From Bacteroidales bacterium (GTDB lineage: Bacteria > Bacteroidota > Bacteroidia > Bacteroidales > UBA1402), in contig JAFUDT010000013.1 in the NCBI GenBank assembly GCA_017464285.1, positions 264,962-328,961 of the forward strand: DNA of 64,000 nucleotides. Reading direction: 5' to 3'. Within the stretch, counting starts at the first letter, position 1. Each line of letters starts with the position of its first letter. The notes below the pieces were generated by a model, which made no database searches, was not told the origin of the DNA, and worked only from the letters and a program-made list of their open reading frames with translations. The position numbers and the translations under genes are program-made. Of the stretch, positions 52,288 through 61,938 are shown piece after piece.

Positions 52288-53067
52288 ATGAGAAAGAATT
52301 CTGTGTGTATGAAAATACTGCCTTCCCTGATACTGGCCTTGTTGCTCAGTCTGAGCGCCTGTCATCGGGTAGAGGGCAGGCGAGTGGTGTTCATCGGCGA
52401 TTCGGTCACCGACGGCGGCTGGGGTCGCAGCAACGGCATGCCCCTGCCTTCCGATGAGCGCAATCACAAAGACCTGAACCATATCTATGGCCACAGCTAT
52501 ATGCTGTTTTGTGCCACCTGGTACGAAAGTCGCTATCCCGAGGCAGGTTTCGAGTTTTTCAACCGGGGCATCAGCGGTGACGACCTGCCCGGGCTGGCCG
52601 TCCGCTGGGAGCAGGATGTCCTTTCCCTGCAGCCCGATGTCTTGTCGGTGTTGGTGGGAATCAACGATGTCTATCGCTATCTGGAGCATCCGGGTGCCGT
52701 CGTCGACAGTTTCGACCTGGCCGGCTGGGAGAGTCAGTACCGCCGACTGCTCGGACTTGCCCGCCGGCAGAATCCCGCCGTGCACATTGTTCTGGTCACG
52801 CCCTTTATTGCCAAGGCCGGACGCAACGGACAGGCTGCCGGTTACGAGGCACACCGTGCACTGACAGACCGACTTGGCAGTGTGGTCAGGCGCTTGTCCA
52901 CCGACTTCAACGCGGCTCTGGTGCCGGCGCAGGAACTCTTCGACCGTCTGCTGACAGACTATCCCGATGTCCCGGCCGAATACTGGATCTGGGACGGTAT
53001 CCATCCCACTGCGGCCGGCCATCGCCGTCTTTCCGAACTTTGGCTTGAGTCGGCCGGGATCAGGTAA
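52288..53067 (+). CDS. SGNH/GDSL hydrolase lipoprotein
   Basis: From ATG 52288 the protein is 259 residues (ATG 52309 gives 252). A lipoprotein signal ends LSLSAC. The hydrolase blocks are clear: block I VVFIGDSVTDGGWG with the nucleophile Ser, block II Gly in NRGISGDDL, block III Asn in LVGINDVYRY and block V IWDGIHPTAAGHRRL with Asp and His. These enzymes remove acyl or acetyl groups from sugars or lipids. It lies between two convergent large outer-membrane protein genes. The frame continues upstream to 51835 only as a shadow of the glycine-rich tail. Confidence 0.88.
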   Translation: MRKNSVCMKILPSLILALLLSLSACHRVEGRRVVFIGDSVTDGGWGRSNGMPLPSDERNHKDLNHIYGHSYMLFCATWYESRYPEAGFEFFNRGISGDDLPGLAVRWEQDVLSLQPDVLSVLVGINDVYRYLEHPGAVVDSFDLAGWESQYRRLLGLARRQNPAVHIVLVTPFIAKAGRNGQAAGYEAHRALTDRLGSVVRRLSTDFNAALVPAQELFDRLLTDYPDVPAEYWIWDGIHPTAAGHRRLSELWLESAGIR

Positions 53068-53083
53068 AGGAGCCCATAAAAGC

Positions 53084-53186
53084 GAGCAGGCCCTGTTTCC
53101 CCAACAGCGCCTGCTCTATCAAAACCTAAACCTGAATAAACACTTTCATATAGAAAGTGCGGGGTATCATCGTTGTTTCCGATGAT
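53084..53186. terminator. Three hairpins between convergent genes
   Basis: Three inverted repeats lie in about 100 bases: GAGCAGG ... CCTGCTC (53084-53116), CACTTTC-ATATA-GAAAGTG (53141-53159) and ATCATCG ... CGATGAT (53166-53186). On the minus strand the first stem is followed by GCTTTTA. Position between two converging genes suggests a two-way transcription stop. Confidence 0.55.
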
Positions 53187-53211
53187 GTATCCTTGATAAA
53201 TGTCCTTTTTG

Positions 53212-56076
53212 TTACATTATGAGCATACCTCCGCCGAATCCGCCGGGGAAGCCTCCGCCGCCGCGACGGCCGCCTCCGTTTCCGAAACCGTTTTCGGGTT
53301 GTGTCGCACCGCCGGCAAATTTAGCGATTTTGTACGTAACTGTCAACAAAAAGTACGAAGGAAGTGTATTATATTTATTATAAGAGATAAAATTGTCGCC
53401 GATATTCTGGCTGATATTCAGTCGCTGGCGCAGTATGTCGGTCATACTCAGCGCGATAGTGATTTTATTCTTGATGGTCTTGTCGATAGAGGCATTCCAC
53501 ATGATTTCGCTTTGGTCGAAGCTGGCATAGCCGCTGCGGTCGCTGTAGCTGATGTCCGTGGCGATGTTGATGCTGTAGGGCAGGTGGATGTTGATGTTGC
53601 CGCTGCCGGACCAGTTCATGGTTTCCTGCCGGTTGCCGCTCAAAAGGTTGTGTGTGTTGCCGTAGCTGAAGGAACCCCGTGCGCCCACCTCGAAAATATC
53701 GTGTGTCAGCGTAAGCGAGAGATTCTCGTTGAAATTGTAGTTTTGGGTGCGGCTCTCGTCACCCAGAGGAAGGTCGGTGATGTCCAGATTCAGATCGGAC
53801 AGCCGGCTGGTGTAGCCGATACGCTCCTGATATCCGAGCGTCGTACGGGTGTTCAGGTGCAGTCGGTTGGGAATGACCGGTGTGTTGTACATGAAGCTGC
53901 CGTTCAGATTGAAGGGCGAACGCCTGGCATTGACCGTCTGGTTGAACTGTTTTCCGGTGCCGTCGTAGATACTGTTGCTCACCAGGGCATTCTGGGTCAT
54001 GGACCCGAACAGGGTGGCATTCCACGAGGAGAAGGTTTCGGCGTTATATTTGGTGGTAACCAGCCGGAGGTTCTGCGAATAGGCAGGCAGCAAGGAGGCG
54101 TTGCCGACCGTCTCGTTCATCAGGTTGCTGTTGTTCTTGACGGGCTGCATCTGCGTGATGCTGGGCTGCTGACTGTTGCCCCGGTATTCCATGCGCAGGA
54201 AGTTGCGCCTGTCGCCCAGATTGTAGCGGACGCTCAGGGTGGGCGAGAAGTTGACCACACTCTGATGCACGTCGTAGGGGTCTGAACCGTCTTTGTAATT
54301 GGTATGGCTGAAGTTCTGTGAGGGCTGTACCCGCATACCGGCCATCAGATTGAGCACGCCGTTGTTGTAGCGGTAGTTGGCCTCCAGTACCTCGGAATAG
54401 CTCTCGTTGCGGTAGTTGTTGCTGTATTCTGTATCGAGGACGGTGTATTCGCCTGTGGCATCCTGGTCGTACTGAAGTTTCTCGGAATTGCGTGTGTTGT
54501 AGTTGAATGAGGCCGACAGCTCGATGAAGTTCTTCAGATTCCAGAGCGGTTCGACATACGATCCGCGGAAGCCCAGACCGTAGGAATCGGAAGTGTTGGT
54601 GCTGTGCTGGTCGAGCAGTATGGTCGTGTCGGCGGTGTATTTGTGCGACAGGTTGCTGCCTTCACTCAGGGCGTTGCTGTAATTGCCGTTCATGTTGAAG
54701 GTGATGGTGCGCCCGGCCCTTTTGTTCGACTTATGGCTGAAGATCAGGTTGAGTCTCGAACTCAGATTGTCGTTGACGTTGCTGTTACGGGTGTCGCCCC
54801 AGCTGGTGCTGTCTCCGTTGGTATAGTAGTCATATTCGGACTGGCTGTTGCTCGTATTGTGGCTGTAGCTGATATTGGGCTGTACTATCAAGGTATTGAG
54901 CGTGTCGATTTTCCATTCCATTTCCAGACGGAGATTTCCGTTGTCGCTGTTGGACAGGGAGTTAGATCGGTTGTTGTTGGTCAGTGTGTCCCCAGACAGC
55001 CAGTTGTCGCGGCTGCTTTCCGTCATGTTGGTGTTGGTCGAATGGTTGTAGGAGGCGTCGCCGCCGATGAGCAGGTTCTCCGAGATGGCGGCATTGTTGT
55101 TCAGACCCACGTTCTGGGTGCTGGTAATACCGCTGCCGGCCCCCCAGCCCTGCATGCCGCGTCCACGGCCGCTGCGGGCGGTGTTGGTGTTGTTGGCGCC
55201 GGCCACCAGGGTGGTCTGGGTGTCTCCCATCATGAAGTTCAGGAAGGCATTGGCGTTGTAGCGGGCATCATCATCCCAAAATCTGCTCCAATCATAATTT
55301 TTGTCCGCATAAACGCCAAGCCCCTGATCCAGGTCGGCGCCGCCGCCGGCGCTGACATTGCCGAAAACCCCTTTCTTACGGTTCTTTTTCAAGGTAATGT
55401 TGATGATTCGTTCGGTCTCGTCGTCTTCGAATCCGGTCAGTTTGGCCATGTCCGATTTTTCATCGATGATCTGTATTTTCTCCACCATGTCGGCCGTCAG
55501 GTTCTTGGTGGTCATTTCGATGTCTCCGTCAAAGAACTTCTTGCCGTCTACCTTGATGCGGGAGATGGTTTCCCCGTTGACGGTGATGCTGCCGTTGTTG
55601 ACCTCGAAGCCGGGCATACGCTTGAAAAGGTCTTCGACTACGGCGTTCTCGGCAGTCTTGAAAGCCGAGGCGTTGTATTCGACTGTATCGACCTTGACGA
55701 TCATCTGGGCAGCCATTCCGGTGACCGACACGGCTCCCAGGTGCTGCGAGGTCTCCTCGATGAGGATGTTCTTCAGGATAAGGGAACGGTCTTTGACGCT
55801 GATATTCTGGAAATAATCCTGGTATCCCAGGTATTTGACTTCGAGGATGAAGTCGCCGGCAGGAACGTTTTTCAGCGTGAAGCTGCCGTACTGGTCGGTA
55901 GTGGTACCGGTGACCAGCGAGGAGTCGGCGGCCTGCAGCAGCCGGACGGTACTCATTTCTATTCCGCCTTCGGTGCTTTTATCCAGGACTTTGGATTGTA
56001 TGGTATAGGTGGGAGCTGCCAGGGCACTGGTTGTCAGCCCTGTGAAGAGTAACAGAATGGTCAGAACTTTTCTCAT
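53212..56076 (-). CDS. Second large TonB-receptor-like outer-membrane protein with glycine-rich tail
   Basis: From ATG 56076 the protein is 954 residues. It has a signal peptide (TTSALAAPT), a carboxypeptidase-regulatory-like domain (SKVLDKSTEGGIEMSTVRLL), a plug-like part (VVEDLFKRMPGFEVNNG, KVDGKKFFDGDIEM) and a barrel that follows the 1057-residue protein closely, segment by segment (SGYASFDQSEIMWNASI against QGYAGFDKSELLWNASI). The tail is short and Gly-rich (GGGRRGGGGFPGGFGGGM). A longer frame to 56145 adds 23 unlikely residues. The two are paralogues in convergent orientation around an SGNH hydrolase. The substrate is unknown. Confidence 0.85.
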   Translation of the reverse strand: MRKVLTILLLFTGLTTSALAAPTYTIQSKVLDKSTEGGIEMSTVRLLQAADSSLVTGTTTDQYGSFTLKNVPAGDFILEVKYLGYQDYFQNISVKDRSLILKNILIEETSQHLGAVSVTGMAAQMIVKVDTVEYNASAFKTAENAVVEDLFKRMPGFEVNNGSITVNGETISRIKVDGKKFFDGDIEMTTKNLTADMVEKIQIIDEKSDMAKLTGFEDDETERIINITLKKNRKKGVFGNVSAGGGADLDQGLGVYADKNYDWSRFWDDDARYNANAFLNFMMGDTQTTLVAGANNTNTARSGRGRGMQGWGAGSGITSTQNVGLNNNAAISENLLIGGDASYNHSTNTNMTESSRDNWLSGDTLTNNNRSNSLSNSDNGNLRLEMEWKIDTLNTLIVQPNISYSHNTSNSQSEYDYYTNGDSTSWGDTRNSNVNDNLSSRLNLIFSHKSNKRAGRTITFNMNGNYSNALSEGSNLSHKYTADTTILLDQHSTNTSDSYGLGFRGSYVEPLWNLKNFIELSASFNYNTRNSEKLQYDQDATGEYTVLDTEYSNNYRNESYSEVLEANYRYNNGVLNLMAGMRVQPSQNFSHTNYKDGSDPYDVHQSVVNFSPTLSVRYNLGDRRNFLRMEYRGNSQQPSITQMQPVKNNSNLMNETVGNASLLPAYSQNLRLVTTKYNAETFSSWNATLFGSMTQNALVSNSIYDGTGKQFNQTVNARRSPFNLNGSFMYNTPVIPNRLHLNTRTTLGYQERIGYTSRLSDLNLDITDLPLGDESRTQNYNFNENLSLTLTHDIFEVGARGSFSYGNTHNLLSGNRQETMNWSGSGNINIHLPYSINIATDISYSDRSGYASFDQSEIMWNASIDKTIKNKITIALSMTDILRQRLNISQNIGDNFISYNKYNTLPSYFLLTVTYKIAKFAGGATQPENGFGNGGGRRGGGGFPGGFGGGMLIM

Positions 56077-56222
56077 TTTTAATCCATTATTTTTTAAACG
56101 TTTTTTTGATGTCGGCGGGCGGAAAAGGTTTAATGCCGGCACCATAATTTTGAGGTGGTGGGAATCTTCCCTCCTGACTGAAAAAAAACAGCGAAGTGTA
56201 ATGATAATTTGGACAATTCCGC

Positions 56223-56230
56223 TATTTTTG
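56223..56230 (+). promoter_or_regulatory. Candidate -7 promoter element of the kdu-ara operon
   Basis: TATTTTTG at 56223-56230 matches TAnnTTTG. There is no TTTG at the expected distance upstream; the nearest, at 56209-56212, is too close. It lies 40 bases before kduI. Confidence 0.4.
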
Positions 56231-56269
56231 CAGTTCTGTATATAATGTAAGCATTAACATACCTCATTT

Positions 56270-57112
56270 ATGAAAACCAACTACGAAGTACGCTATGCGG
56301 CCCATCCGGCCGATGCCAAGTCTTACGATACCCAGCGTATCCGTCAGGACTTCCTGATTGAAAAAGTGTTCGCCCCCGACGAAGTGAACATGGTCTATTC
56401 CATGTACGACCGTATGGTGGTCGGCGGTGCCATGCCCGTCAAAGAGGCCCTGAAGCTGGAAGCCATCGATCCGCTGAAGGCCGGTTTTTTCCTGACCCGG
56501 CGCGAACTGGGCATTTTCAATGTCGGCGGTGCCGGCCGCGTACGCCATGGCGACGAGGTGTTCGACCTGGATTACAAGCAGGCACTGTACCTGGGACGCG
56601 GCGACCGGGATGTCATCTTTGAGAGCCAGGACCCTGCCTGTCCCGCCAAGTTCTATTTCAACAGTACGACGGCCCATTGTACTTATCCCGACCGCAAAGT
56701 GACCAAGGCGGAAGCCGATGTCATGCATCTGGGCAGCCTGGAAGGCAGTAACGACCGTGTCATCAACCGTATGCTGGTCAGTCAGGTGCTGCCCACCTGC
56801 CAGTTGCAGATGGGTATGACCGAACTGGCTCCGGGCTCGGTCTGGAACACTATGCCGGCCCATGTGCACAGCCGTCGCATGGAAGCCTATTTCTACTTCG
56901 AGGTGCCCGAAGACCACGCTGTCTGCCATTTCATGGGCGAGGTGGAGGAAACCCGCCATCTGTGGATGAAAGGCGACCAGGCGGTCCTTTCGCCCGAGTG
57001 GTCCATCCATTCTGCCGCCGCCACCCACAACTACACCTTCATCTGGGGCATGGGCGGCGAGAACCTCGACTACGGCGACCAGGACTTCTCGAAAATCACT
57101 GATTTGAAATAA
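56270..57112 (+). CDS. kduI: 5-dehydro-4-deoxy-D-glucuronate isomerase
   Basis: KduI isomerises the unsaturated uronate product of pectin lyases (DKI to DKII). The 280-residue protein has NYEVRYAAHPADAKSYDTQR at its start, FLTRRELGIFNVGGAGRV, and the zinc-binding cupin histidines in MPAHVHSRRMEAYFYFEVPE and the later SPEWSIHSAAATHNYTFIWG. The length is usual. It heads the operon and lies 22 bases before kduD. Confidence 0.95.
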   Translation: MKTNYEVRYAAHPADAKSYDTQRIRQDFLIEKVFAPDEVNMVYSMYDRMVVGGAMPVKEALKLEAIDPLKAGFFLTRRELGIFNVGGAGRVRHGDEVFDLDYKQALYLGRGDRDVIFESQDPACPAKFYFNSTTAHCTYPDRKVTKAEADVMHLGSLEGSNDRVINRMLVSQVLPTCQLQMGMTELAPGSVWNTMPAHVHSRRMEAYFYFEVPEDHAVCHFMGEVEETRHLWMKGDQAVLSPEWSIHSAAATHNYTFIWGMGGENLDYGDQDFSKITDLK

Positions 57113-57134
57113 CAACAAATTAACTGAGCATATT

Positions 57135-57944
57135 ATGGACAATCTGAACATTTTTTCGCTGGCAGGCAAGAATGCCTGGATTACCGGCGCGAGCTATGGT
57201 ATCGGTTTCAACATCGCCAAGGCTTTTCATGCAGCCGGTATCAAGCATCTGGTATTTAACGACATCAATCAGGAACTGGTGAACCGGGGACTGGCCTCCT
57301 ATAAGGAAGCCGGTATCGAGAACGTCAGCGGCTATGTCTGCGACGTGACCAAGGAAGATCAGGTCAAGGCGCTGGTGGACAGGATCCACGCCGAAGTCGG
57401 CCAGATCGACATCCTGGTCAATAATGCCGGTATTATCAAACGTATTCCGATGCACGAAATGAAGCGTGCCGAGTTCCAGCAGGTCATTGACATCGACCTG
57501 GTGGGTCCCTTTATTGTTTCGAGCGCCGTTTTGCCCGAAATGATGGAACGCCGCGAGGGTAAGATCATCAATATCTGTTCGATGATGTCCGAGCTGGGAC
57601 GCGAGACGGTCAGTGCCTATGCAGCAGCCAAGGGCGGTCTGAAGATGCTGACCCGCAATATCTGTTCGGAGTACGGCGAGTACAACATCCAGTGCAACGG
57701 TATCGGCCCGGGCTACATCGCTACGCCCCAGACCGCTCCGCTGCGTGAACGTCAGGCCGACGGCAGCCGTCATCCCTTCGATTCGTTCATCTGCGCCAAG
57801 ACCCCGGCCGGACGCTGGCTGGAACCCGAGGAACTGGGCGGTCCCGCTGTATTTCTGGCTTCCCATGCCTCAGACGCCGTGAACGGACACATACTCTATG
57901 TCGACGGCGGTATCCTGGCCTATATCGGCAAACAACCCAAATAA
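57135..57944 (+). CDS. kduD: 2-dehydro-3-deoxy-D-gluconate 5-dehydrogenase-type SDR
   Basis: The 269-residue short-chain dehydrogenase should reduce DKII to KDG with NAD(P)H. It shows WITGASYGIGFNIAKAF, ILVNNAGIIKR and the catalytic Ser-Tyr-Lys in ICSMMSELGRETVSAYAAAK. Context with kduI fixes the role; by sequence alone a gluconate 5-dehydrogenase is also possible. It ends in YVDGGILAYIGKQP, usual for the family. Confidence 0.92.
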   Translation: MDNLNIFSLAGKNAWITGASYGIGFNIAKAFHAAGIKHLVFNDINQELVNRGLASYKEAGIENVSGYVCDVTKEDQVKALVDRIHAEVGQIDILVNNAGIIKRIPMHEMKRAEFQQVIDIDLVGPFIVSSAVLPEMMERREGKIINICSMMSELGRETVSAYAAAKGGLKMLTRNICSEYGEYNIQCNGIGPGYIATPQTAPLRERQADGSRHPFDSFICAKTPAGRWLEPEELGGPAVFLASHASDAVNGHILYVDGGILAYIGKQPK

Positions 57945-57971
57945 TCGATTAACCGTTAAACAGTAAAGGAA

Positions 57972-59174
57972 ATGAAAAAGAGTCTGTTCCTCGTCTCGGC
58001 GGCTGTGGCCCTGCTCATGACTGCCTGCAGCCCTAAGTACGATGCCCCCAAGGCAAAACTCAACCGGGCGGATTTCCAGAAGGAGATCGACGGCAAAATG
58101 AATGATCTCTATATTCTTAAGAACGCGGCCGGCATGGAAGTGACACTGATGAATTTCGGTGCGCGCATCGTCTCTGTCTGCGTTCCTGACAAGGACGGCC
58201 GTTTCGCCGATGTGACGCTGGGTTTTGACAACATCGACGGCTACCTGGAGAACAAAAGCGACTTCGGAGCCTTCATCGGACGTTACGGCAACCGTATCAA
58301 CCAGGGAAGGATCAACATCGACGGAGTAGAGTACCAGCTCTCTGTCAACGATGGCGCCCACAGTCTTCATGGTGGTGTGAAGGGCTTCCAGTACTGCATG
58401 TTCGATGTCGAGCAGCAGGATGATCAGCACCTGACCGTCTCCTATACGGCCGCCGACGGTGAAATGGGCTTCCCCGGCCAGCTGAAGGCCAGGGCCAACT
58501 ATACGCTGACCGACAGCAACGCCATCGTCATCGAGTATGAGGCGGTCACCGACAAGCCTACCATCGTCAACCTGACGCATCATTCTTATTTCAACCTGAC
58601 GGGCAAGGCCCAGTCGGTGCTGGATCACCTGCTGATGATCAACGCCGACGGCTACACGCCTGTGGATGACACTTTCATGACCACGGGCGATATCGCCTGT
58701 GTCGAAGGGACACCGATGGATTTCCGTCAGCCGACGCGTATCGGGGAACGGATCAACGACTACGGTTTCGAGCAACTCAAGAACGGTAACGGCTACGACC
58801 ACAACTGGGTGCTCAACACCCATTGTCCGAATTGCCTGGCCACCTTGCTCTGTGATCCCGAGTCGGGCCGTACACTGAAGGTCTACACCAACGAACCCGG
58901 CATTCAGGTCTATACTGGTAATTTCCTGGACGGCAGTCTGACGGGCAAGCACGGCATTGTCTACAACCAGCGTGCTGCCATCTGTCTGGAGACACAGCAC
59001 TATCCCGACAGCCCCAACAAGGCCGACTGGCCCTCGGTGGTCCTGCGTCCGGGCGAGACTTACAAGAGTCTCTGCATCTATCAGTTCGGGGTCTGCGAAA
59101 AGACAGGCTGCGACAAGCAGGATGGCTCCCGACAGCCCTGCTGTGAGAAAGAGCAGGCCGATTGCGCCAAATGA
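57972..59174 (+). CDS. galM: Exported aldose 1-epimerase (lipoprotein) with Cys-rich tail
   Basis: The 400-residue protein has a lipoprotein signal (ALLMTAC) and the aldose 1-epimerase fold: LMNFGARIVSVCVPD, GRYGNRINQGRI, GAHSLHGGVKGF, the catalytic His in LTHHSYFNLTG and the Glu region NKADWPSVVLRPGETY. It would interconvert anomers of galactose, arabinose or similar sugars at the outer face. After the usual end YQFGV it has a 26-residue tail with six cysteines (CEKTGCDKQDGSRQPCCEKE, then one more Cys), which is not standard. It lies between kduD and the symporter. Confidence 0.9.
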   Translation: MKKSLFLVSAAVALLMTACSPKYDAPKAKLNRADFQKEIDGKMNDLYILKNAAGMEVTLMNFGARIVSVCVPDKDGRFADVTLGFDNIDGYLENKSDFGAFIGRYGNRINQGRINIDGVEYQLSVNDGAHSLHGGVKGFQYCMFDVEQQDDQHLTVSYTAADGEMGFPGQLKARANYTLTDSNAIVIEYEAVTDKPTIVNLTHHSYFNLTGKAQSVLDHLLMINADGYTPVDDTFMTTGDIACVEGTPMDFRQPTRIGERINDYGFEQLKNGNGYDHNWVLNTHCPNCLATLLCDPESGRTLKVYTNEPGIQVYTGNFLDGSLTGKHGIVYNQRAAICLETQHYPDSPNKADWPSVVLRPGETYKSLCIYQFGVCEKTGCDKQDGSRQPCCEKEQADCAK

Positions 59175-59224
59175 GGACTGCGGCGAATCAACCTTGTCAA
59201 TAATCTCGTAAAACATATTCAACG

Positions 59225-61201
59225 ATGAACCAAATTCTTGAAAGTCTGAGTGCAAACGGATTTGCAACAGTCGACTACATTGTCTTTGCCGTCTATCTGG
59301 TGGTGCTCGTCAGTCTGGGTCTCTTCCTTTCCCGCAACAAAAAGGGAGAAGAAAAGAGTTCGAACGACTATTTCCTGGCCGGTAACACCTTGACGTGGTG
59401 GGCCGTCGGCGCTTCTCTGATTGCTGCCAACATTTCGGCAGAACAGTTTATCGGCATGTCCGGATCGGCCTATGCCTCCGGTATCGCGATTGCCGCCTAT
59501 GAGCTGATGGCCGCGGCCACCCTGATCCTGGTAGCCAAGTTCCTGCTGCCGGTGATGATCAAACGGAAAATATTCACTATCCCGCAGTTCCTGAGCGAAC
59601 GTTACAACAACGGTGTGGGACTGGCCTTCTCCATTTTCTGGCTGTTCCTCTATGTTTTCATCAACCTGACCTCTGTCTCCTGGCTGGGAGCCCTGGCCAT
59701 CAAGCAGATCCTGGGCCTGCCGACCATTCACGGCATGTTCCTGGGCATGCAGGTGGATTATGTGACGCTGTCCATCATCATCGCTCTGTTCGTCATAGCC
59801 GGTATCTATTCCATCTACGGCGGTCTGGCTTCGGTGGCCTGGACCGATGTGCTGCAGGTGACCTTCCTGGTGGGCGGCGGTCTGATCACGGCCTATGCCG
59901 CACTGGCTGTCATTGCCCCCCATGTCGGGGCCAGCGGTGCACTGGACGCTCTTTCAGTGGTCTATCAGAAACTAACTTCCATTCAAGGCGATACCCACTT
60001 CCATCTGGTGGTTGAACGTAATATGGATCTCTATCCTGTGCTGGAAGGTACCGCCACCCAGCCGGCAGATCCCTATTTCACCATCCCCGGCATTGTGGTC
60101 ATCGTCGGTGCTCTGTGGCTGACCAACATCGGCTATTGGGGCTTCAACCAGTATATCATTCAGAAGGGCCTGGCCGCCAAGAATCTGGGCGAGGCCAAGA
60201 AGGGGCTTATCTTTGCCGCCTTCCTGAAAATCCTGATTCCGTTTATCGTATGTATCCCCGGTGTCTGTGCCTACCTTATCTGGAATGATCCCGAGCTGCA
60301 CGGCAAGATCGATCTGGCCGGTGCCATCACCCGTTCGGACGATGCCTATCCTTTCCTGATCCGCAACTTTACGCCAGTCTTTGTCAAGGGCCTTTCTTTT
60401 GCTGCACTGACAGCCGCCGTCATCTCGTCGCTGGCTTCGATGTTCAACTCGACCTCGACCATCTTCACCATGGATATCTACAAGAAATTCCTCAACAAGG
60501 GTGCCAGCGAGCAGAATCTGGTCAAGACTGGCCGGCTGACTTCTCTGGTGGCTCTGCTCATCGCCCTGCTGGCAGTATATCCCATCATGGGTGGTGCCGA
60601 CCAGGCCTTCCAGATCATTCAGGAATACTCCGGCTTCGTTTATCCGGGCATTGTCGTCATCTTTGGCCTGGGACTGCTGTGGAAGCGTTCTTCCGGTCCG
60701 GCTGCCATCGCCGCCGCGCTGGGAACTTTTGTCTTCAGCATCCTCTTCAAGTTCATCATGCCTTCGACTCCCTTCCTGCTGCGTATGGGCTATGTCTTCA
60801 TGGTGCTGGTGGCCATGTTCATACCCATCTCGCTGCTGAGCAGGAACACAGTCCAGGCCGATGCCATGGACGAGCGGACAATCCGGCGACAGATGCTGTG
60901 GAGCCGCATCCTGCTCTGGAGCGGCGTGGTGGTGGCGCTTGCCGCTCTGATAGCCAAGATCGCCTGGTGGTCGGGCGGTCATCTGGCTGTGCTGCAGTTC
61001 TACGGATTCGAGGCTATGTTCTTCCTGGCCGCCATGCTGGTGGTTCTCGGTATCTATCTGAGATCCAATGCCAAGGATAAGGTTCAGGATCCCAAGGCTG
61101 TCGAAGTGGATCTGTCCCTTTTCCATACGGACAGAGGCTTCAATATCGGTGCCGTCTGCATCATCGTCATCCTGACAATTCTTTATGTGGCTCTCTGGTA
61201 A
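59225..61201 (+). CDS. Sodium/solute symporter (SGLT type)
   Basis: The 658-residue inner-membrane protein belongs to the solute:sodium symporter family. It has SSNDYFLAGNTLTWWAVGAS, AANISAEQFIGMSGSAYASG (the sodium-site helix), IYSIYGGLASVAWTDVLQV and about 14 hydrophobic helices. The context of araD and araA points to L-arabinose or a uronic-acid derivative as substrate. It lies 50 bases after the epimerase and 17 before araD. Confidence 0.9.
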   Translation: MNQILESLSANGFATVDYIVFAVYLVVLVSLGLFLSRNKKGEEKSSNDYFLAGNTLTWWAVGASLIAANISAEQFIGMSGSAYASGIAIAAYELMAAATLILVAKFLLPVMIKRKIFTIPQFLSERYNNGVGLAFSIFWLFLYVFINLTSVSWLGALAIKQILGLPTIHGMFLGMQVDYVTLSIIIALFVIAGIYSIYGGLASVAWTDVLQVTFLVGGGLITAYAALAVIAPHVGASGALDALSVVYQKLTSIQGDTHFHLVVERNMDLYPVLEGTATQPADPYFTIPGIVVIVGALWLTNIGYWGFNQYIIQKGLAAKNLGEAKKGLIFAAFLKILIPFIVCIPGVCAYLIWNDPELHGKIDLAGAITRSDDAYPFLIRNFTPVFVKGLSFAALTAAVISSLASMFNSTSTIFTMDIYKKFLNKGASEQNLVKTGRLTSLVALLIALLAVYPIMGGADQAFQIIQEYSGFVYPGIVVIFGLGLLWKRSSGPAAIAAALGTFVFSILFKFIMPSTPFLLRMGYVFMVLVAMFIPISLLSRNTVQADAMDERTIRRQMLWSRILLWSGVVVALAALIAKIAWWSGGHLAVLQFYGFEAMFFLAAMLVVLGIYLRSNAKDKVQDPKAVEVDLSLFHTDRGFNIGAVCIIVILTILYVALW

Positions 61202-61218
61202 ACTAATATAGAATCGTT

Positions 61219-61917
61219 ATGCTGGAAGAATTAAAAGCAAAAGTCTGCCAGGCCAACCTGGACCTGGTGCGTCAGGGACTGGTCATCTTCACCTGGGGCA
61301 ATGTCTCCGGAATCGACCGTGAAAAAGGCCTGGTGGTCATCAAGCCGAGCGGAGTGAGCTACGATGACATGAAAGCAGAGGATATGGTCGTGGTTGACCT
61401 GGAAAGCGGCCAGGTGGTGGAGGGCAGCCTGAATCCCTCTTCCGACACGCCGACCCACCTGGTCCTCTACAAGGCTTTCCCTAATATCAAAGGTATTGTA
61501 CACACCCATTCGACCTATGCTACGGCATTTGCCCAGGCCGGTGTGCCCATTGCCAACATCGGGACGACCCACGCCGACTACTTCTACAAGGATATCCCCT
61601 GTACGCGCGACATGCGGGCCGAGGAAATGGACGAGTACGAGAAGCAGACCGGCAATGTGATTGTCGAGGCTTTCCATGACATCAACCCTGACCATACACC
61701 CGGCGTGCTGGTCAAAAACCACGGACCTTTCAGTTGGGGTACTTCACCCGACAATGCCGTCTATAATGCCAAGGTCATGGAGCAGTGTGCCCAGATGGCG
61801 TTCATCTCCTATAGCGTCAATCCCCGCACGACGATGAATCCGCTGCTCATCGAGAAGCATTATATGCGTAAGCACGGCCCCAATGCCTATTACGGCCAGA
61901 AAGGACAGAATCATTAA
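61219..61917 (+). CDS. araD: L-ribulose-5-phosphate 4-epimerase
   Basis: AraD turns L-ribulose 5-phosphate into D-xylulose 5-phosphate. The 232-residue class II aldolase-fold protein has [35 protein letters not shown], the zinc histidines in [15 protein letters not shown] and [16 protein letters not shown]. The length matches the family. It is followed after 21 bases by araA. Confidence 0.95.
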   Translation: MLEELKAKVCQANLDLVRQGLVIFTWGNVSGIDREKGLVVIKPSGVSYDDMKAEDMVVVDLESGQVVEGSLNPSSDTPTHLVLYKAFPNIKGIVHTHSTYATAFAQAGVPIANIGTTHADYFYKDIPCTRDMRAEEMDEYEKQTGNVIVEAFHDINPDHTPGVLVKNHGPFSWGTSPDNAVYNAKVMEQCAQMAFISYSVNPRTTMNPLLIEKHYMRKHGPNAYYGQKGQNH

Positions 61918-61938
61918 GTAACCAATAAAAAAACAACT

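Noticed and set aside
54604..56052. 482-residue frame on the plus strand
   Set aside because: Shadow of the minus-strand outer-membrane protein, whose signal peptide and plug motifs are clear.
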